Source: Neospora caninum Liverpool | Taxonomy: Eukaryota; Apicomplexa; Conoidasida; Eucoccidiorida; Sarcocystidae | Assembly (NCBI RefSeq): GCF_000208865.1 | Contig: NC_018391.1 | Span: 558,001-622,000, forward strand | DNA length: 64,000 nt | Direction of reading: 5' to 3' | Shown: positions 1 to 11,957 of the stretch, one piece after another | How positions within the stretch are numbered: the first letter of the stretch is position 1 | How the letters are laid out: each line of letters starts with the position of its first letter | Notes under the pieces: model-generated | What the model was told of the DNA's origin: nothing | Database searches by the model: none | What the model saw: the letters and a program-made list of their open reading frames with translations, nothing else | Program-made: the position numbers and the translations under genes

Positions 1-396
1 CGTGCCTCATCGTGGAGCGGGAGGGCTCTGCTTGACAGAGATGGTCCCCGTCCTGCTCTCTTCTGAGCAGAACAGTGGAACCCTCCGCACCTCGCGACGT
101 GTGCGACTTCACGGGGCAGCATCATGCGCCTTTCTTCAAAACGTTCTTAGTTCTTCCCTCTGGTAAAAACCACCGCGCTCCGCTTCTGAAGGTGAACAGC
201 ACCCGCGTAGCGAAAGCGACTGAGCAGATCTGAAAACAACGCACTTGTGTACAGAGTCAAAAAGGGAGCAAGAGCTCCGACCTTCCCGTTATGCTGTGCA
301 TGTTTCGCAGCAGCCACGAGGGACTGGAACAAGCATCTTGCTTTCATTCAGCTGCGCAGATGGAGAATTAAACATTCATGTATGCGTTATGCTGTC

Positions 397-429
<33 letters not shown>

Positions 430-1865
430 CATACGTGTATGTATTTCCATACTCGGTATCAGTTTGGCGGATCGTGTCTGCCGTTTTAAGCCGAGCAAGT
501 GGTGTATTTCATTGACATCGTCCTCGACGGCACCTGCGTTTGCTATGGGAAGAGGCAGCGAGATTGGAGAGTTGACTGCTTTCCGGGCGGCCGTTTTATC
601 CAGTTCAGACCTCCCCACGCCGGCGCGTTCCTAAGGGCTCACCGTTTCCATCCTATCTCGGCACTTGATGACACTTTCTGCAGAGTACCAACTGCAAGCA
701 TCCCCGAAAAATGCTTGGCGTCTCCTTTTCCGTGTACACCTACGCTCATCTATCGCCCACTCTCGGAATGTGATACGGGGTGCTTCTGAAAAGAGGTGTT
801 CGAACGACTTGTGCACTCGCGTGTGTGGCATTCACCCAAACGATTGCGCGTGAACTCGTCTCCCCGGCAAGGGGCTCGAATCAGGCAGCCCACTTTTGCA
901 TGCCGGCCGAGAGACTGCATGCGCGAACCCGAAAAAAGAGTTAACCCGTAAAGGCTCGGCTGCCTCGTTGGCCCCAAGGCGAGCTACCTCGCGACCGCGC
1001 CGCGTTCTCTCGAGCATTCTTGACAGCAACGGCAGTTTGCCGCCGACACAGCGGAAGGACATCGCAGAAAAGGATGAGGACAGTGCCGGTTCAGGGCCAT
1101 GACAAAAAACCCTCCACTACGAGACAAAACAAACAAACGCACGGAGGCAATCGTACGGAATGGATCCGTGAATAGGTACATAAACTTATCCACACATACA
1201 CAAACACCTAGATACGTGCAGATCTATACCTGGGCATGTTTTATGTAGCGTGCTCAGAGATCTTGGCCAAAAAACTCAATTGTCGAGGAGACAGAGTGGA
1301 GGTGGATAGTGGCAATAGCGTCCACGCCACTCACGACACTCGCGCACCTGACGTTCGAAACCTACAGAGAGAGACCGGCCGGAAGCGAGAACGGTTTACC
1401 ACTCTCTTCAAACTCGCATTTCTTCGCGTTGGCCATCGAGTGTGTCTGCAACTCGCGAGAAATCGCGAGACGACACAGCCACCAGAGAGTGTATGCATGC
1501 CACACGCCGTTTTCCACCCCGGGGTCGCTCTCTGTCTCGTTCCTGAGCACCACGACGCGCCGTTCCTCACACTGCTCGTTTTCCTTTCAGCGAAGCGCCT
1601 GCAGATTGCGCTTTTTCTCTTCAGCCAACGTAGAAAAAGATTGAAGGCTTTCCCGGCTTTGCCAGCTTCCGGTTGGGACTGTCATCCTTCGCGTGGGCCT
1701 CGTCACTCGGCAAAAAGGCGATCTCTGCACACAGGCAACGCGGATGGCAGGGGGGGACCGATGGAAGGAACGATTACAGATAAAGGTTGAAGCTTTTGCC
1801 CGAGCAAAGGAGTTGCGAAACGGCCCGTTTCAGCGAAGTCTGTGTGTGCAACAAGAAATGCTCAC
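1..1865. other. Unresolved: probable LeuRS 3' exons and UTR
   Basis: No complete gene is supported here. The synthetase must continue on the minus strand, because its last recognised exon ends in phase 1 before a donor. One phase-compatible candidate starts at an acceptor below 534 (exon from 533 downwards, opening with an acidic stretch AVEDDVNEIHHLLGLK) and could end at a gtatgt donor just before the (TA)n tract near 430. A second possible acceptor (ccttcag, near 195) precedes a short open stretch ending in a stop. Neither shows clear similarity to the known LeuRS C terminus, so I do not call them as exons. Other open frames here are short, on both strands, and look random. Confidence 0.35.
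397..430. repeat. (TA)n microsatellite
   Basis: Nearly pure TA dinucleotide run with one interruption (ttt). It lies downstream of the last recognised LeuRS exon and probably sits in that gene's last intron or 3' flank. Confidence 0.9.
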
Positions 1866-3349
1866 CTGTGAGACCGAGGGAGACTTGAAGGTAGCGCTGA
1901 TGAGCCTGCAACAGATGCAGCTCATCGAATGGAAGCCGAAGGTCCAAGGCGCTGCGACCATACGCCTTCAGTTCATCCTGAGAAGTTCCAAGCACCCAGC
2001 AACATGGACACGTCGTTGCTGTCTCTGCTCCCTTCACAACTCTGGTGAAAGAGAAGTGTAAGGGGAGATCGAAATTCAGGAAGGAGGCACTGGCCGCACT
2101 GCGCAGCCTTTCGCGCCTCGAAGAGAGCGTCCCAAGACATGCAAAATCCGCGCGGGGGACAATGCGATCGATGCCATACATGAACAAACAAATTTTTAAA
2201 AAATGCATGAAAATAAAGAGATACAAAACCCAGGGGATCTGCAAGCAGCACGGATGCGGGAAAATGACTATTTCCCCATTTGCCAGGCGCGTATATACCT
2301 AAGGTAAACCTCGAAGACGCGACGCCACCTTTTTCGTTCACTCTGTGCTTCGCATCGCAAAATCGGCAAAGGGGATCGCGCTTCGGTTGTTCAGCGCGCA
2401 CAAAAGAGTGTTGCTGCCCACAGAAAATGGGCGTTTCAGTAAAAACCTCGAACTGTTGCAGCCAAAAGTTGGACCTTACAAAAGGCAGTTTATATAAAAT
2501 CTAGATGGAATTCGCTCGAGTACAGCAAGGAGGCAGAAACGCCCAAGCCCCGTGTTCGTAGTGCTCTCTAGAGGCCACCTGGAAACGTGTAGTTTGCAAG
2601 GACTGCATGCAAACCCTTCCACGGAACGTGCCGTAAAAAGAGTTCTGAAAAACCGGCTTTTCGAAGAACTCCACTCACACGCATTTGGAAGGAAGCAAAG
2701 GCAAGAGCTTCTTTCTTCGCATTTTTGTCGAGCGCGTTGATCCCCTCATCGTTCTTGACAATGTCCATGTACTCCTTTCCTGCACACCACGTCCCGTCTT
2801 CTCCTTTGTGGATGGGCGCCGTCTGCAGGAGAGTCAGAACTTGTTGCTGAAGAGGAGGATACTCCCTGGGAAAACACACACAGGGGAAACGCCAAAACAG
2901 GGAAAAAATAGATACTTGATGGACAACATGCAGTCACATACAATCGTGTGCTTATTCACCTACAAGCATATGTATACTACCACATACACAAAGCTGTCTC
3001 CACCTATATATATATATATATGAAGATGTGTATATATAGACAGATCAGTTTACGCCTATTAGTGCAGATATACACAGGCACTAGGAAGAAATGCATCTGT
3101 CCCCTTACTTGGCCACATAGACGACTGCATGCGTCAAGGCCGGAACAGCCTGATCTGCCGGTCGAGGCTGCTGGGCCTTCTTTTTTCCTCCGGAGAGCAT
3201 CTGCACAGCCTTCTCCTTCGTTCTGCGGAAGTCCTCGACGGAGGCCAACAGCAAGAGAAACTGTCTGAACGAGTCAAACGCACCAAAAGAAAACAGGAAA
3301 ACAGCTAACAAATGTACACCTAATATACATGAGTTTACATCACACATGC

Positions 3350-3380
<31 letters not shown>

Positions 3381-5441
3381 ATGCAGATGAGAGGAAACTG
3401 AAAGTATCAACCCTCGGTCGCCTGACCGGTGCAAGGGCGGGTTTGATCGCAGTTGGAAAAACACGACTCAAAAAGGAGGCCTTCGATGTAGGCCGGCCTG
3501 CACCATCTACACCTGGGAATCTCTTACTATGCATGAATTCACATATTGAGATACGATCATATATATATATATATATACATATGCATGTATGTTTCCTGCA
3601 TGTATGTCCACATCTCGCTCTGTGTTTCTCTCTCTAGAACTAGCTGTCGCGCGCCTTCTATGCAGGCGAGTTCGTTGGGACGCTCACCTGTGCAGGATGG
3701 GATCCTGAGGATGTTCAGGAAAAGTAGGCCACGCGGAAGCAACGACGAGAACCGGCTCCTTCAGAATTTCGCTCCAGATGTGCTCGCAGATGTGGGGCGC
3801 GATCGGCGCGAGAGTGAGGCACTGCGTTTCTGAGCAAATCAGAAACGGGGTCACAAGTAAACTCTGGATCGCGAGAGAAGGACAGTGAATGCTGCAGCGG
3901 CAAAACGTGAGGCCCCTGCGAGGCGAGAGTGAACAGGCTTGAAAGAACCATTTACATATATATGTATATAAATATATATATATATATATATATGTCTAGA
4001 TATGTGATTGTATATGAATACGTGGATTCATGCGTAGTAAAGGGTTCCCAGGTCTCGATGAACAAGCCCGCACGACTTGTCTAAATTTGTGCTCGCCGGG
4101 CTGTTTGCGTACTTAGCCAAGTGATGACGAGATCTTTGTGCATGTGGTCCTCGCCGCAGAGAAGGCGATATTGGTCTCGCCGCGTGTGCATCTCGTACAA
4201 ACCCTTCTTCAGCGCCTCTCTGTACTGGAAGATCTCGTACGCTTCTTTCGTCTCCTGCGTGCACGTCACGATCTCGTTCAGGAACAGGCGGTCTGCGTCC
4301 GAGTACGGCCCTGAAAGAGAGCGACAGGAAGCGGGGAACAAAGCGACAGAATACAGAGAAAGGAAGGAGCAGCAAGACAGAAAGCCCGAAGAGAAGGCGA
4401 GAAAGCTCGAGGAGAAGCAAAGACGCGAAACGCGAACACGAGAGAAAACTGGGCAACATAGGACACGAGACAGGCACGATGGGAAACGCTCAGACACGGA
4501 CATCATGCGAAATGTGAGAAGAGCTTGGGTAACGGGTCTGTGGAAAGGCTCTTTCTGCGTTTTTTGATTTCGCCCTTTTAAAAATTGTGGCTTTTCGTGC
4601 CCGTTTCGTTTCCTCCCTTCTACTTCTGCGAGAGTCCGCTCTGAGGACGGCAAAGGCCCTCAGCCGCGCGTGGACGCCTGGTATGTATGGATAATACTCG
4701 ACTCTTCTCGCGTGCATCACTTGGACCCAACTGTCGAGTGGCGCTTCTGCACGTCTTCCGCGTTCGCGGAAAGAAAACCACTTCCGGCCTGGTCCCACCC
4801 GTGCTCTGCCGGGCGTTCGCCCCTTCAAAGGGTCCGCGTGTCGCCTAGTCGCGTTCCTCTGGTGAGATGCCCACCGTCGTTGTTCACACCTTTCGAGCAG
4901 TCACTGCTGTCTGTACACTCTGTGCACCCGCGGCCTGCTTACCCGTGCGAAGCGGCAAAGTGCCGTTCACGACTTCGTTCGCGAATTGCTCCAGAAGGTA
5001 CAGCCGCATGATGGATCCGTTCGCCGTCTCCCGCTGGAAATTCGAGTCGTCTACGGTATCGCCTTTGAAGAATCAACAACGCACCCGCGAAACAGAGTGA
5101 ACCGTCGGCAGTGCAGGAACCGAGGGAAAGCAGAAAAAAGAGAGAAGAGACGGAGACAAGCGGAGACGCAAAACGGGGGGAGAGAAGACGGGAAAATGGT
5201 TGAGAGAAGTGAGCGGACCCGAGGAAGAACGAGAAAGAAACCCCCGAGGGAGGCAATCCAGACAAGAGAAAAGTGAGCAGGGAGAGTAGTCGCGCGGACG
5301 AGAATCCAAGGACACAAAACCAACAAACTCATCAGCAAAGACTTGTGTCAGTGTAAGCTTCTCATCACTGCACATAGACAGTAGTGTAAATCGACCTATA
5401 TATGGGTATACATTTGTGTAAAGGAACGCCCTATATCGCCA

Positions 5442-5478
<37 letters not shown>

Positions 5479-8400
5479 GTTTGCGTATATAGAGTTTCTA
5501 AATGTCTGGGAATCGGTGTGGACAGCGAGATGCTGAGACTGGGAGGTGAGGGAGCGTAGGAGCGGAGACGAAATAGAAGGGGAGAAGGCTGTCCGTGTAC
5601 CTGCATCCGCGAGGGCGACGCGCATGGCATCGGCGGTGAATTCTTTGATGCCATCTTGAATGGTGATGAAATTTCCGACACTCTTGCTCATCTTCTGCGC
5701 GTCGACCATGACGTGCCCGTTGCACACGAACGCCCTGAAAACCCACAAAATCACCACGCGGTTTGTTGAGGGCATGCGTTGCACGCAAATCCACTTGGAC
5801 ACGCGAGCGAAACGCGTTGCACCCGACCCTCTTGTTCGGCCTGCGTCGTGTCGAAAGGGAGGTGCGCAACACGCAACAACCGTTCGCATCTGCGCAAAGA
5901 AGACTCCCGCGACGTTTTGCAGCGACATCGCTGTAAACGTCCTCTACGACGCCACAGCTGTCTCGAGGAGCACTTTTCTTTCCTCCTTTTTCACAGTCTG
6001 CTGTTTTCTGCCTCGAGGGCTTTCGCAAACCGCACATATCGTCCTACTTGGGCCAGAGATCCGGGCGGTGCGGCCACATCGCCACGTGGCTGTACAGCGA
6101 GAAGGTGAGGTGATTGAAGATGAGATCTTTGCCGCTCACGCGCAGGTCCAGGGGGTACCAGTACTCGAATTCGTGGCGCATGCGCTGAAACAAAAAGGAA
6201 AGATCCACCAGAAACACGATTCTCCACACACGCGCCTCGCGCCGTGCTGCGGCGAGCCCCAGGAAGGGACCACGAAAAACATGCCAGAAACGGTTTTCTC
6301 CTGCCGTCGTCTCTGCGGAGCGGAGATGCCGCCATGTGCAAACAAATACAAATATATATATATATATATACACGGTGTGCAGGCATGCAGGAATGTATGT
6401 GATGATGTGCATATGTGCGCATTTAATGTCAAAAAGAAACTTCGTGAAGAAGAGCTGGGGCCGTCGCGAGATGGAGAACAGCACAGAAAGGCTCACGACA
6501 AACTCCTGTTCACCCCTCCGGTTGAGGCTGAGAGGCGATTCTCCCTACACAGACGCAAGTACATTCTTGCCATCTGTACACATATATATATATATATATA
6601 TATATCGTTATATGTATATATCTTTATATGTATGTTCATGAACATGTATCTGCACGTGCCTCTCTGCCTCAACCTCTGAGCCTATCTGCGGGTAGATATG
6701 TGTGTACGTAGCCTGACTACGCCACTTGGCTGAAGCCAGCAGCAAAGCAGAACCGCCTTCTGGTAAGGAATCCACGTTTGCCGTCGCGTTTGGCGGGTTT
6801 TTCGATTCTCTTTCGGTTACGTCGCTAGGCCCCTTCCGTTGCGCTCCGCCGCTTACTTTCAAGTGCTCGACGGGGATGGAAGATCCCGCGGGCAGTTCCT
6901 CGGTTTGCGCGAAAACGTAGTCGAAGACTTCGTCCGTCAGCTGCTCCGCCGCGATGCCGAGGGTACCCTTCTCCTGGCCGTACATGTCATTTCCCTGGTG
7001 CGAAAAGCCCGGGGGGGCAGAGACGTAGAGGCAGAGACAGAAACGGAAGAAAAAAAACGCACGGTCGGAGCTCACACGAAGCGACACCAGCCCCGCGTCT
7101 AGGCCTCCATGCCCCGGGCGACGCCTCTGCTGATTCCGGTGTGGCCGAGACAGGAAGCCACATATACATATATATATATATATATATCTACAAAAGAGCG
7201 CATGCCACCACACATGTGGGGTGTATGTCCTTGAACGAACCTGGAGAAGATGCGCAATGGTGTAGTACGCCATGTAAATCGTGGAGTCAGAAAGCGACTC
7301 GATGAGCACGGGGCGAGAAGAATCCTTCGTCCACGGCAGGTAGGTGCCGAGGCCGTAGCTGCGACTGCATGCCCACTCCCGCAGCCAGCCGACGACGTGC
7401 TTGAACTGATGAAGCACCTGGAAAAACGCAGAACAAAGCACACATGCTTGTTCCTACATACACCTAAATAAACCTAAATACATATATACATCTATGTTTA
7501 TACATATATGTTTTGCGTAGTGTTATGTGCGCATATGGGTGTCTATGCATGCACAAACGTGGCGTTCGATGGGTGCGGCCTCGGAGGCGATCTGTTTTTG
7601 TGCACGAGGCGAGACGGCATCGAGGGGCCAACTCAGCGAGGTTTTCGGTGTCCACCCCGTGGACGGTTTCTCAGTGCGTTCGGCCGCGCCTCCCTCGGCT
7701 CGGGCACATCTGCGCACCTGGGGGGAGTACGTTTGGAACGCGTCCGAGTTGATGTACGCCTCGACCGTTTCTCTCCACTTTTCCTCGCCGTAGTCGAGGT
7801 ACCACTGGTGCATGAAGGCGACGACGCACTCGTCGCCGCTGCGCGCGACGACGCTCTTTTCCGGCTCGAAGTACCGGAAGGCCTCTTTCCGCTCGATCAT
7901 TTCGTCGCGGACGATGGTCTTGGCGTCTGCGACTTTCTGGCCTGCGCAAGGGCCGACGAGCAGCACGCCGTCGTAAAAGCCCTTTTTGTAGACTTCCTCT
8001 TTGATCTCCAGCAGCTTTTGCGTGTCTTTCTGACTCGCCACCTTCTTCTCCTTGCACAGCGTCACTGCCGGCAGCGCCCCCAAGCCGGGAATGTCGATAA
8101 TCGGGACAGGCTCAAACGGCTGAACCCACTCCGGCAACACTCCGAAACGTTCCTTGAAGAAATCCGGCTTATTCTTCATGTCTTGCAACGCCATGTAGTC
8201 GTCGGGCGCGTCGCTGGGAACCGACATCACGACGCCAGTCCCTGCAGAAAAACCCGCGTGCCTCTCATAGACACTTCAATCGATTCGATGCATGTGGCCT
8301 GCTGGGACACCTTCAGCTTTACAGATATCCACTCGAAAACGCGCAGATGCGTGAACATCATACACATGCAGAATTCCTTACGTCTAGGTCTATACGTTTC

Positions 8401-9841
8401 TACTCGCGTGCACACACATTCACACACACATATATATATATATAAATATAAATAGATATATGCGCGGCTATGGAGGGGGGTGTGTACTTGCTCCTTTTTC
8501 CGAGTTGTGGAGAGGCGTGCCGGCGACTCTGGCTGTATCTCTGCGTGTGTACCTTTGTTCATGGAAATGGTCAGCATCGGGAGAGCATAGATCGTGGGGT
8601 ACGTCGCGTTGGGGGCCGTGAGAGGGACACCAATGAGGCTCACACCCTCGACTGTTCCGAGGCAGTGCGGTGAGGGCAACCCGTCCGGGTCGTCGGCGGC
8701 CTGCATCGGCAGCCAGCCTTGGTAAGCCATGTTCAGGGCGGACCGCTCGCTGCAGATGAAGATCTCTGTGCATGCACTCAGCGCTTCTTCCCGAGTCATC
8801 AGCGTCTCGAACTCTTCCTCGCTCTCCGCCTGCGCCGCCTCATCGTCTGCCGCGGTGCTCAGGCTCTTCTTCGGATTCGTGAATGCCAAATACAGACCGT
8901 ACCTGCGAACCACAAATGCATGTCCACGAAGACGTGCACGCTTGTCTACGCATTCGACGCGAGTGCGCAGAGAAACAGCGAAAAGAAAGTTGCGTTTTTG
9001 AGAACGCGAAAATTGAAGGCCTCCGCGCGTTGCCTGTTTGACAAGGTTACCTCGAAGAAGGCCACAACTCTTCATGTAAAACAGACAAAATACGAATGCC
9101 CAAAACCATGCATGCGTTCGCCACTCTCCGTTTTCATCCGAAGTTTGTATCCAAACACAAACCTGAAAATCCGGTCGTTTACTTCCCAAGCCCGAGCGCT
9201 CTCTTGACGCCTCTACCATCTCTTTCTCTCGCCATCTTGCTCTTCGCTTCCCCCTTCTTCATCATCTTTTCTCGTTTTTTTTGGTGCGGTGCCGTTCTCT
9301 TTTCCACGACTTACTTTCCTTCAGGCAGAACGTAGCAGTTAGTCTGGCCGTACATCGTTTCGGGTCTGAGAGTAGCAGCGACGAGGGAAACTTTCTTCGC
9401 GGCTGTCGCGGTCTTTAGTTCGTCGAGCAGCTGAACTAGGGGTTCGTGCTGCGCAACTGACGCCGCTCGCAGTTTCTCTTCCTGAACGAAAAGTTTCACG
9501 ACTGTGTACTCCTGCGGCCCGACGCCTTCGCCACTCGCCCGGTCGTGGTCGGCGCAGGCCTGTTTCTCGCGCCGACTCAAGATTGTCGCGCGCATGCCGA
9601 ACTTCAGTTTCCCGCGTTTCTGCAGAAACAGAAACAGACGCATTCCGCTCTGTGTCCCCTTCCGCAGAGCATCCGTCTCCACGGAGGACCCGGCATCTCT
9701 CGACGCCTCCTTACCTCTCTCGCTTCCACGAGCCCGTTCACACCTCGCGACTCCTCCACGCACATCCCGCGGAAACGGACCCCCGTTGCTCTCGGCCAGG
9801 ATATCTACACTCCCAGGCGATTAAACATACACACACATACA

Positions 9842-9882
<41 letters not shown>

Positions 9883-11957
9883 GCACACGGCCATGCACGT
9901 ATGTACCTCGACTGCAACAGTATTTACCTCTATTCACATACCTACACATACACACAAACCTGTATGTGCACATATCCATCTACAAACACACATATATGTA
10001 TATGTATATATATGTATGTATATGTGTATGTATATGTGAATGCATATGTGTATGCATATGTGAATATATACATATATATATATATATATATATGTATATG
10101 TATATGTAAGTATATGTGTATGTATATGGGAACTACGGGGCGGGGGCCGTGGGAGTCCTAACCATGAGAGTGTTGAATTGCCAGCGAATGAACGCGTCGT
10201 AGAAGGGGTTAACGTCCGTCGTCACGAAGGTTCTCCGCCAGTCGATGCCGAAGCCCATGCGAGTCACGTCGCGCTTTGCGAGCGGCGGGAAGTAGCGCAG
10301 CCAGTGCTCCGCGTCGGCGAAGGAGGCAATCTCGTCCTCGGGGATTCCCATCCCCTGCATGATTGCCCACTGCGTCTTCTGGGAAGCAGAGAACGCAGAC
10401 ACGGCCAGGCGCGCATGCAGACGCCACGGGAAACCCCCCGAGGGAAGACGAGACGAAGAGCGACGAAAAACGAGAAAGAGAGACGAAACGAGAGAGAGAA
10501 GATACGGATGGGAGAAGAACAGGAGGAGGAACCTAGAAGAAAGGGAGCAGAAAAGAACAGGAACAGAGACGAGGAGACCGGGATGGGAGACCCCACCAGG
10601 CTGCGAGGTGAGTAAAAGCACAGGCGACAGGGAGAAAGGGAAAGAAACTCTGGCGTTTCCTGTTGGTGCGTCCTTACGGCGTTCCCAGTCTTTGCTGCCA
10701 CTTTGGACTTTTTCTTCTTCGCGTCTTCTTCGCGCTTTTCTTGCTCGGCGCCGTTCACAGCACTCTGCGGGGACACAAAAACCGCGAGAGGCAGCGTCGA
10801 GAGAAGGAAGCCTCGCGGCGGTCGGCCTCGAAGGGGTTTGAAGTCGACGCGCGACACCAGCACATTCGTGAACTGAACGTGGTCAGGAAACAAACGCGGT
10901 TGGCGACGGACCGCCAGAGAATCACGCGTCGACGAACACGCGCCTTCCTATCTCCATGCACCGACCCGGGAAATGAAAATTTTAACGTTTCGTATCCACT
11001 TCGTCCTCTTCCGAGGGAAGGCTTGGTGTGTACACCCGCCCTTGCTGTGACGGACATCCTGTTTTGTGCCTGCCTTGGAAACAGACGATAACGAAATCCT
11101 GCCGCCTTTGTTGCGACAGAGAGTCATACACACGTCGGTCGTCACTTGCGTTTCTCTCGGTCAAAACTGCAGACGGCAGCGTGCGCGGTCTCGAGTTGGT
11201 GTATACATCGCCGGCATCAATCGCCATCGGCCCTCGCTCGCTAAAACCCCGAGAGGCGCCTTCCTCCACTCGCGCTGCAGAGAGAGACACTGGCCGTCAC
11301 ATGCGAGACTGTCCATATGCATGTCTTCACACATCTGCATATGTCAGTTGTATCTACGTACACCTGTAGGCGCACACGGTTGTGTTCAAACACGCACGCA
11401 TATACACTCCCTGATATATATATATATATATATAAGCATGAATGTATGTATGTATGCATTTGTACGGCCCCGCGTTCAGAATCAGTGGTGTGGCATATCC
11501 AGATCTCTGTGTGTGTCTCGCTTGTTTCCGCGTGAGAACGGACGGGAGGGATCGTCTGTACCTCGTCGTCAGGGCGTTTTTCCGCGTGTGTGTCGCTTTC
11601 TTGTTCGGCCTTTCGTTGCGCGACCTCGCGCTTCAGCTTGTCGGCGCAGGCGAGGATCGGCATGCCTGTGCAGTGGAGCCCGAGAGGCCAGAGAATGTTT
11701 TTTCCTTGCATGCGCTGGAAGCGGGCTTGGAACTCGGCTCTGCACAGCGTGAAGGCGTGGCCCAAGTGGAGCTTTCCGTTCATGTACGGGTAGGGAAAGC
11801 TGCAAAAGTATTTCTTCTTCTCCGCGTTTTTCGCCGGCGCGTCGACCTCGTAGGGATTCTCGCGCGCCCACCGTGCCTGGACCGCCTCCTCAATGCTCAG
11901 CAGCTTGTCTCGGCGGCCTCGGGACTGCGGCGCCGCGGCGGCTGTTCCGGTCGCCAT
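1866..11957 (-). CDS. Leucine--tRNA ligase, cytosolic type (3' end unresolved)
   Basis: Class I aminoacyl-tRNA synthetase that attaches leucine to tRNA-Leu. Sixteen exons join in frame (about 1126 residues): 11562-11957, 10678-10764, 10163-10378, 9315-9619, 8553-8902, 7718-8241, 7241-7417, 6857-6994, 6048-6184, 5601-5734, 4943-5062, 4113-4310, 3688-3829, 3109-3264, 2679-2865 and 1866-1977. Exon 1 has the HIGH-type motif (HLGHAFTL) and [10 protein letters not shown]1 editing-domain signatures follow: TLRPETMYG in 9315-9619, and GTGVV then SVPSDAPDD across 8553-8902 and 7718-8241. KMSKS lies in 5601-5734, and the anticodon-binding helices (APHICEHIW) in 3688-3829. The order matches eukaryotic cytosolic LeuRS throughout, not the shorter bacterial/organellar form. 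The last exon ends at a good donor (ACAG|gtgagc) in phase 1, so roughly 100 C-terminal residues remain to be placed at lower coordinates. The ATG at 11957 gives the usual family N terminus; an in-frame ATG exists at 12215. Many introns carry (TA)n tracts. Confidence 0.93.
3005..11434. repeat. Set of (TA)n tracts in LeuRS introns
   Basis: TA runs of about 15-35 bp occur at roughly 3005-3021, 3351-3375, 3559-3578, 3956-3993, 5462-5478, 6352-6370, 6582-6605, 7168-7188, 8430-8444, 9860-9882, 10064-10093 and 11414-11434. Two are compound, with a (CT)n run immediately before on the plus strand (5442-5461 and 9842-9860). All lie in introns of the inferred gene model and none in an exon, which independently supports the model. 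Confidence 0.9.

Noticed and set aside
5660..6679. 339-codon open frame on the plus strand
   Set aside because: It runs antisense over LeuRS exons and TA-rich introns, encodes Ile-Tyr repeats from (TA)n, and shows no domain.
7508..8455. 315-codon plus-strand open frame
   Set aside because: Antisense shadow of the LeuRS editing-domain exon 7718-8241.
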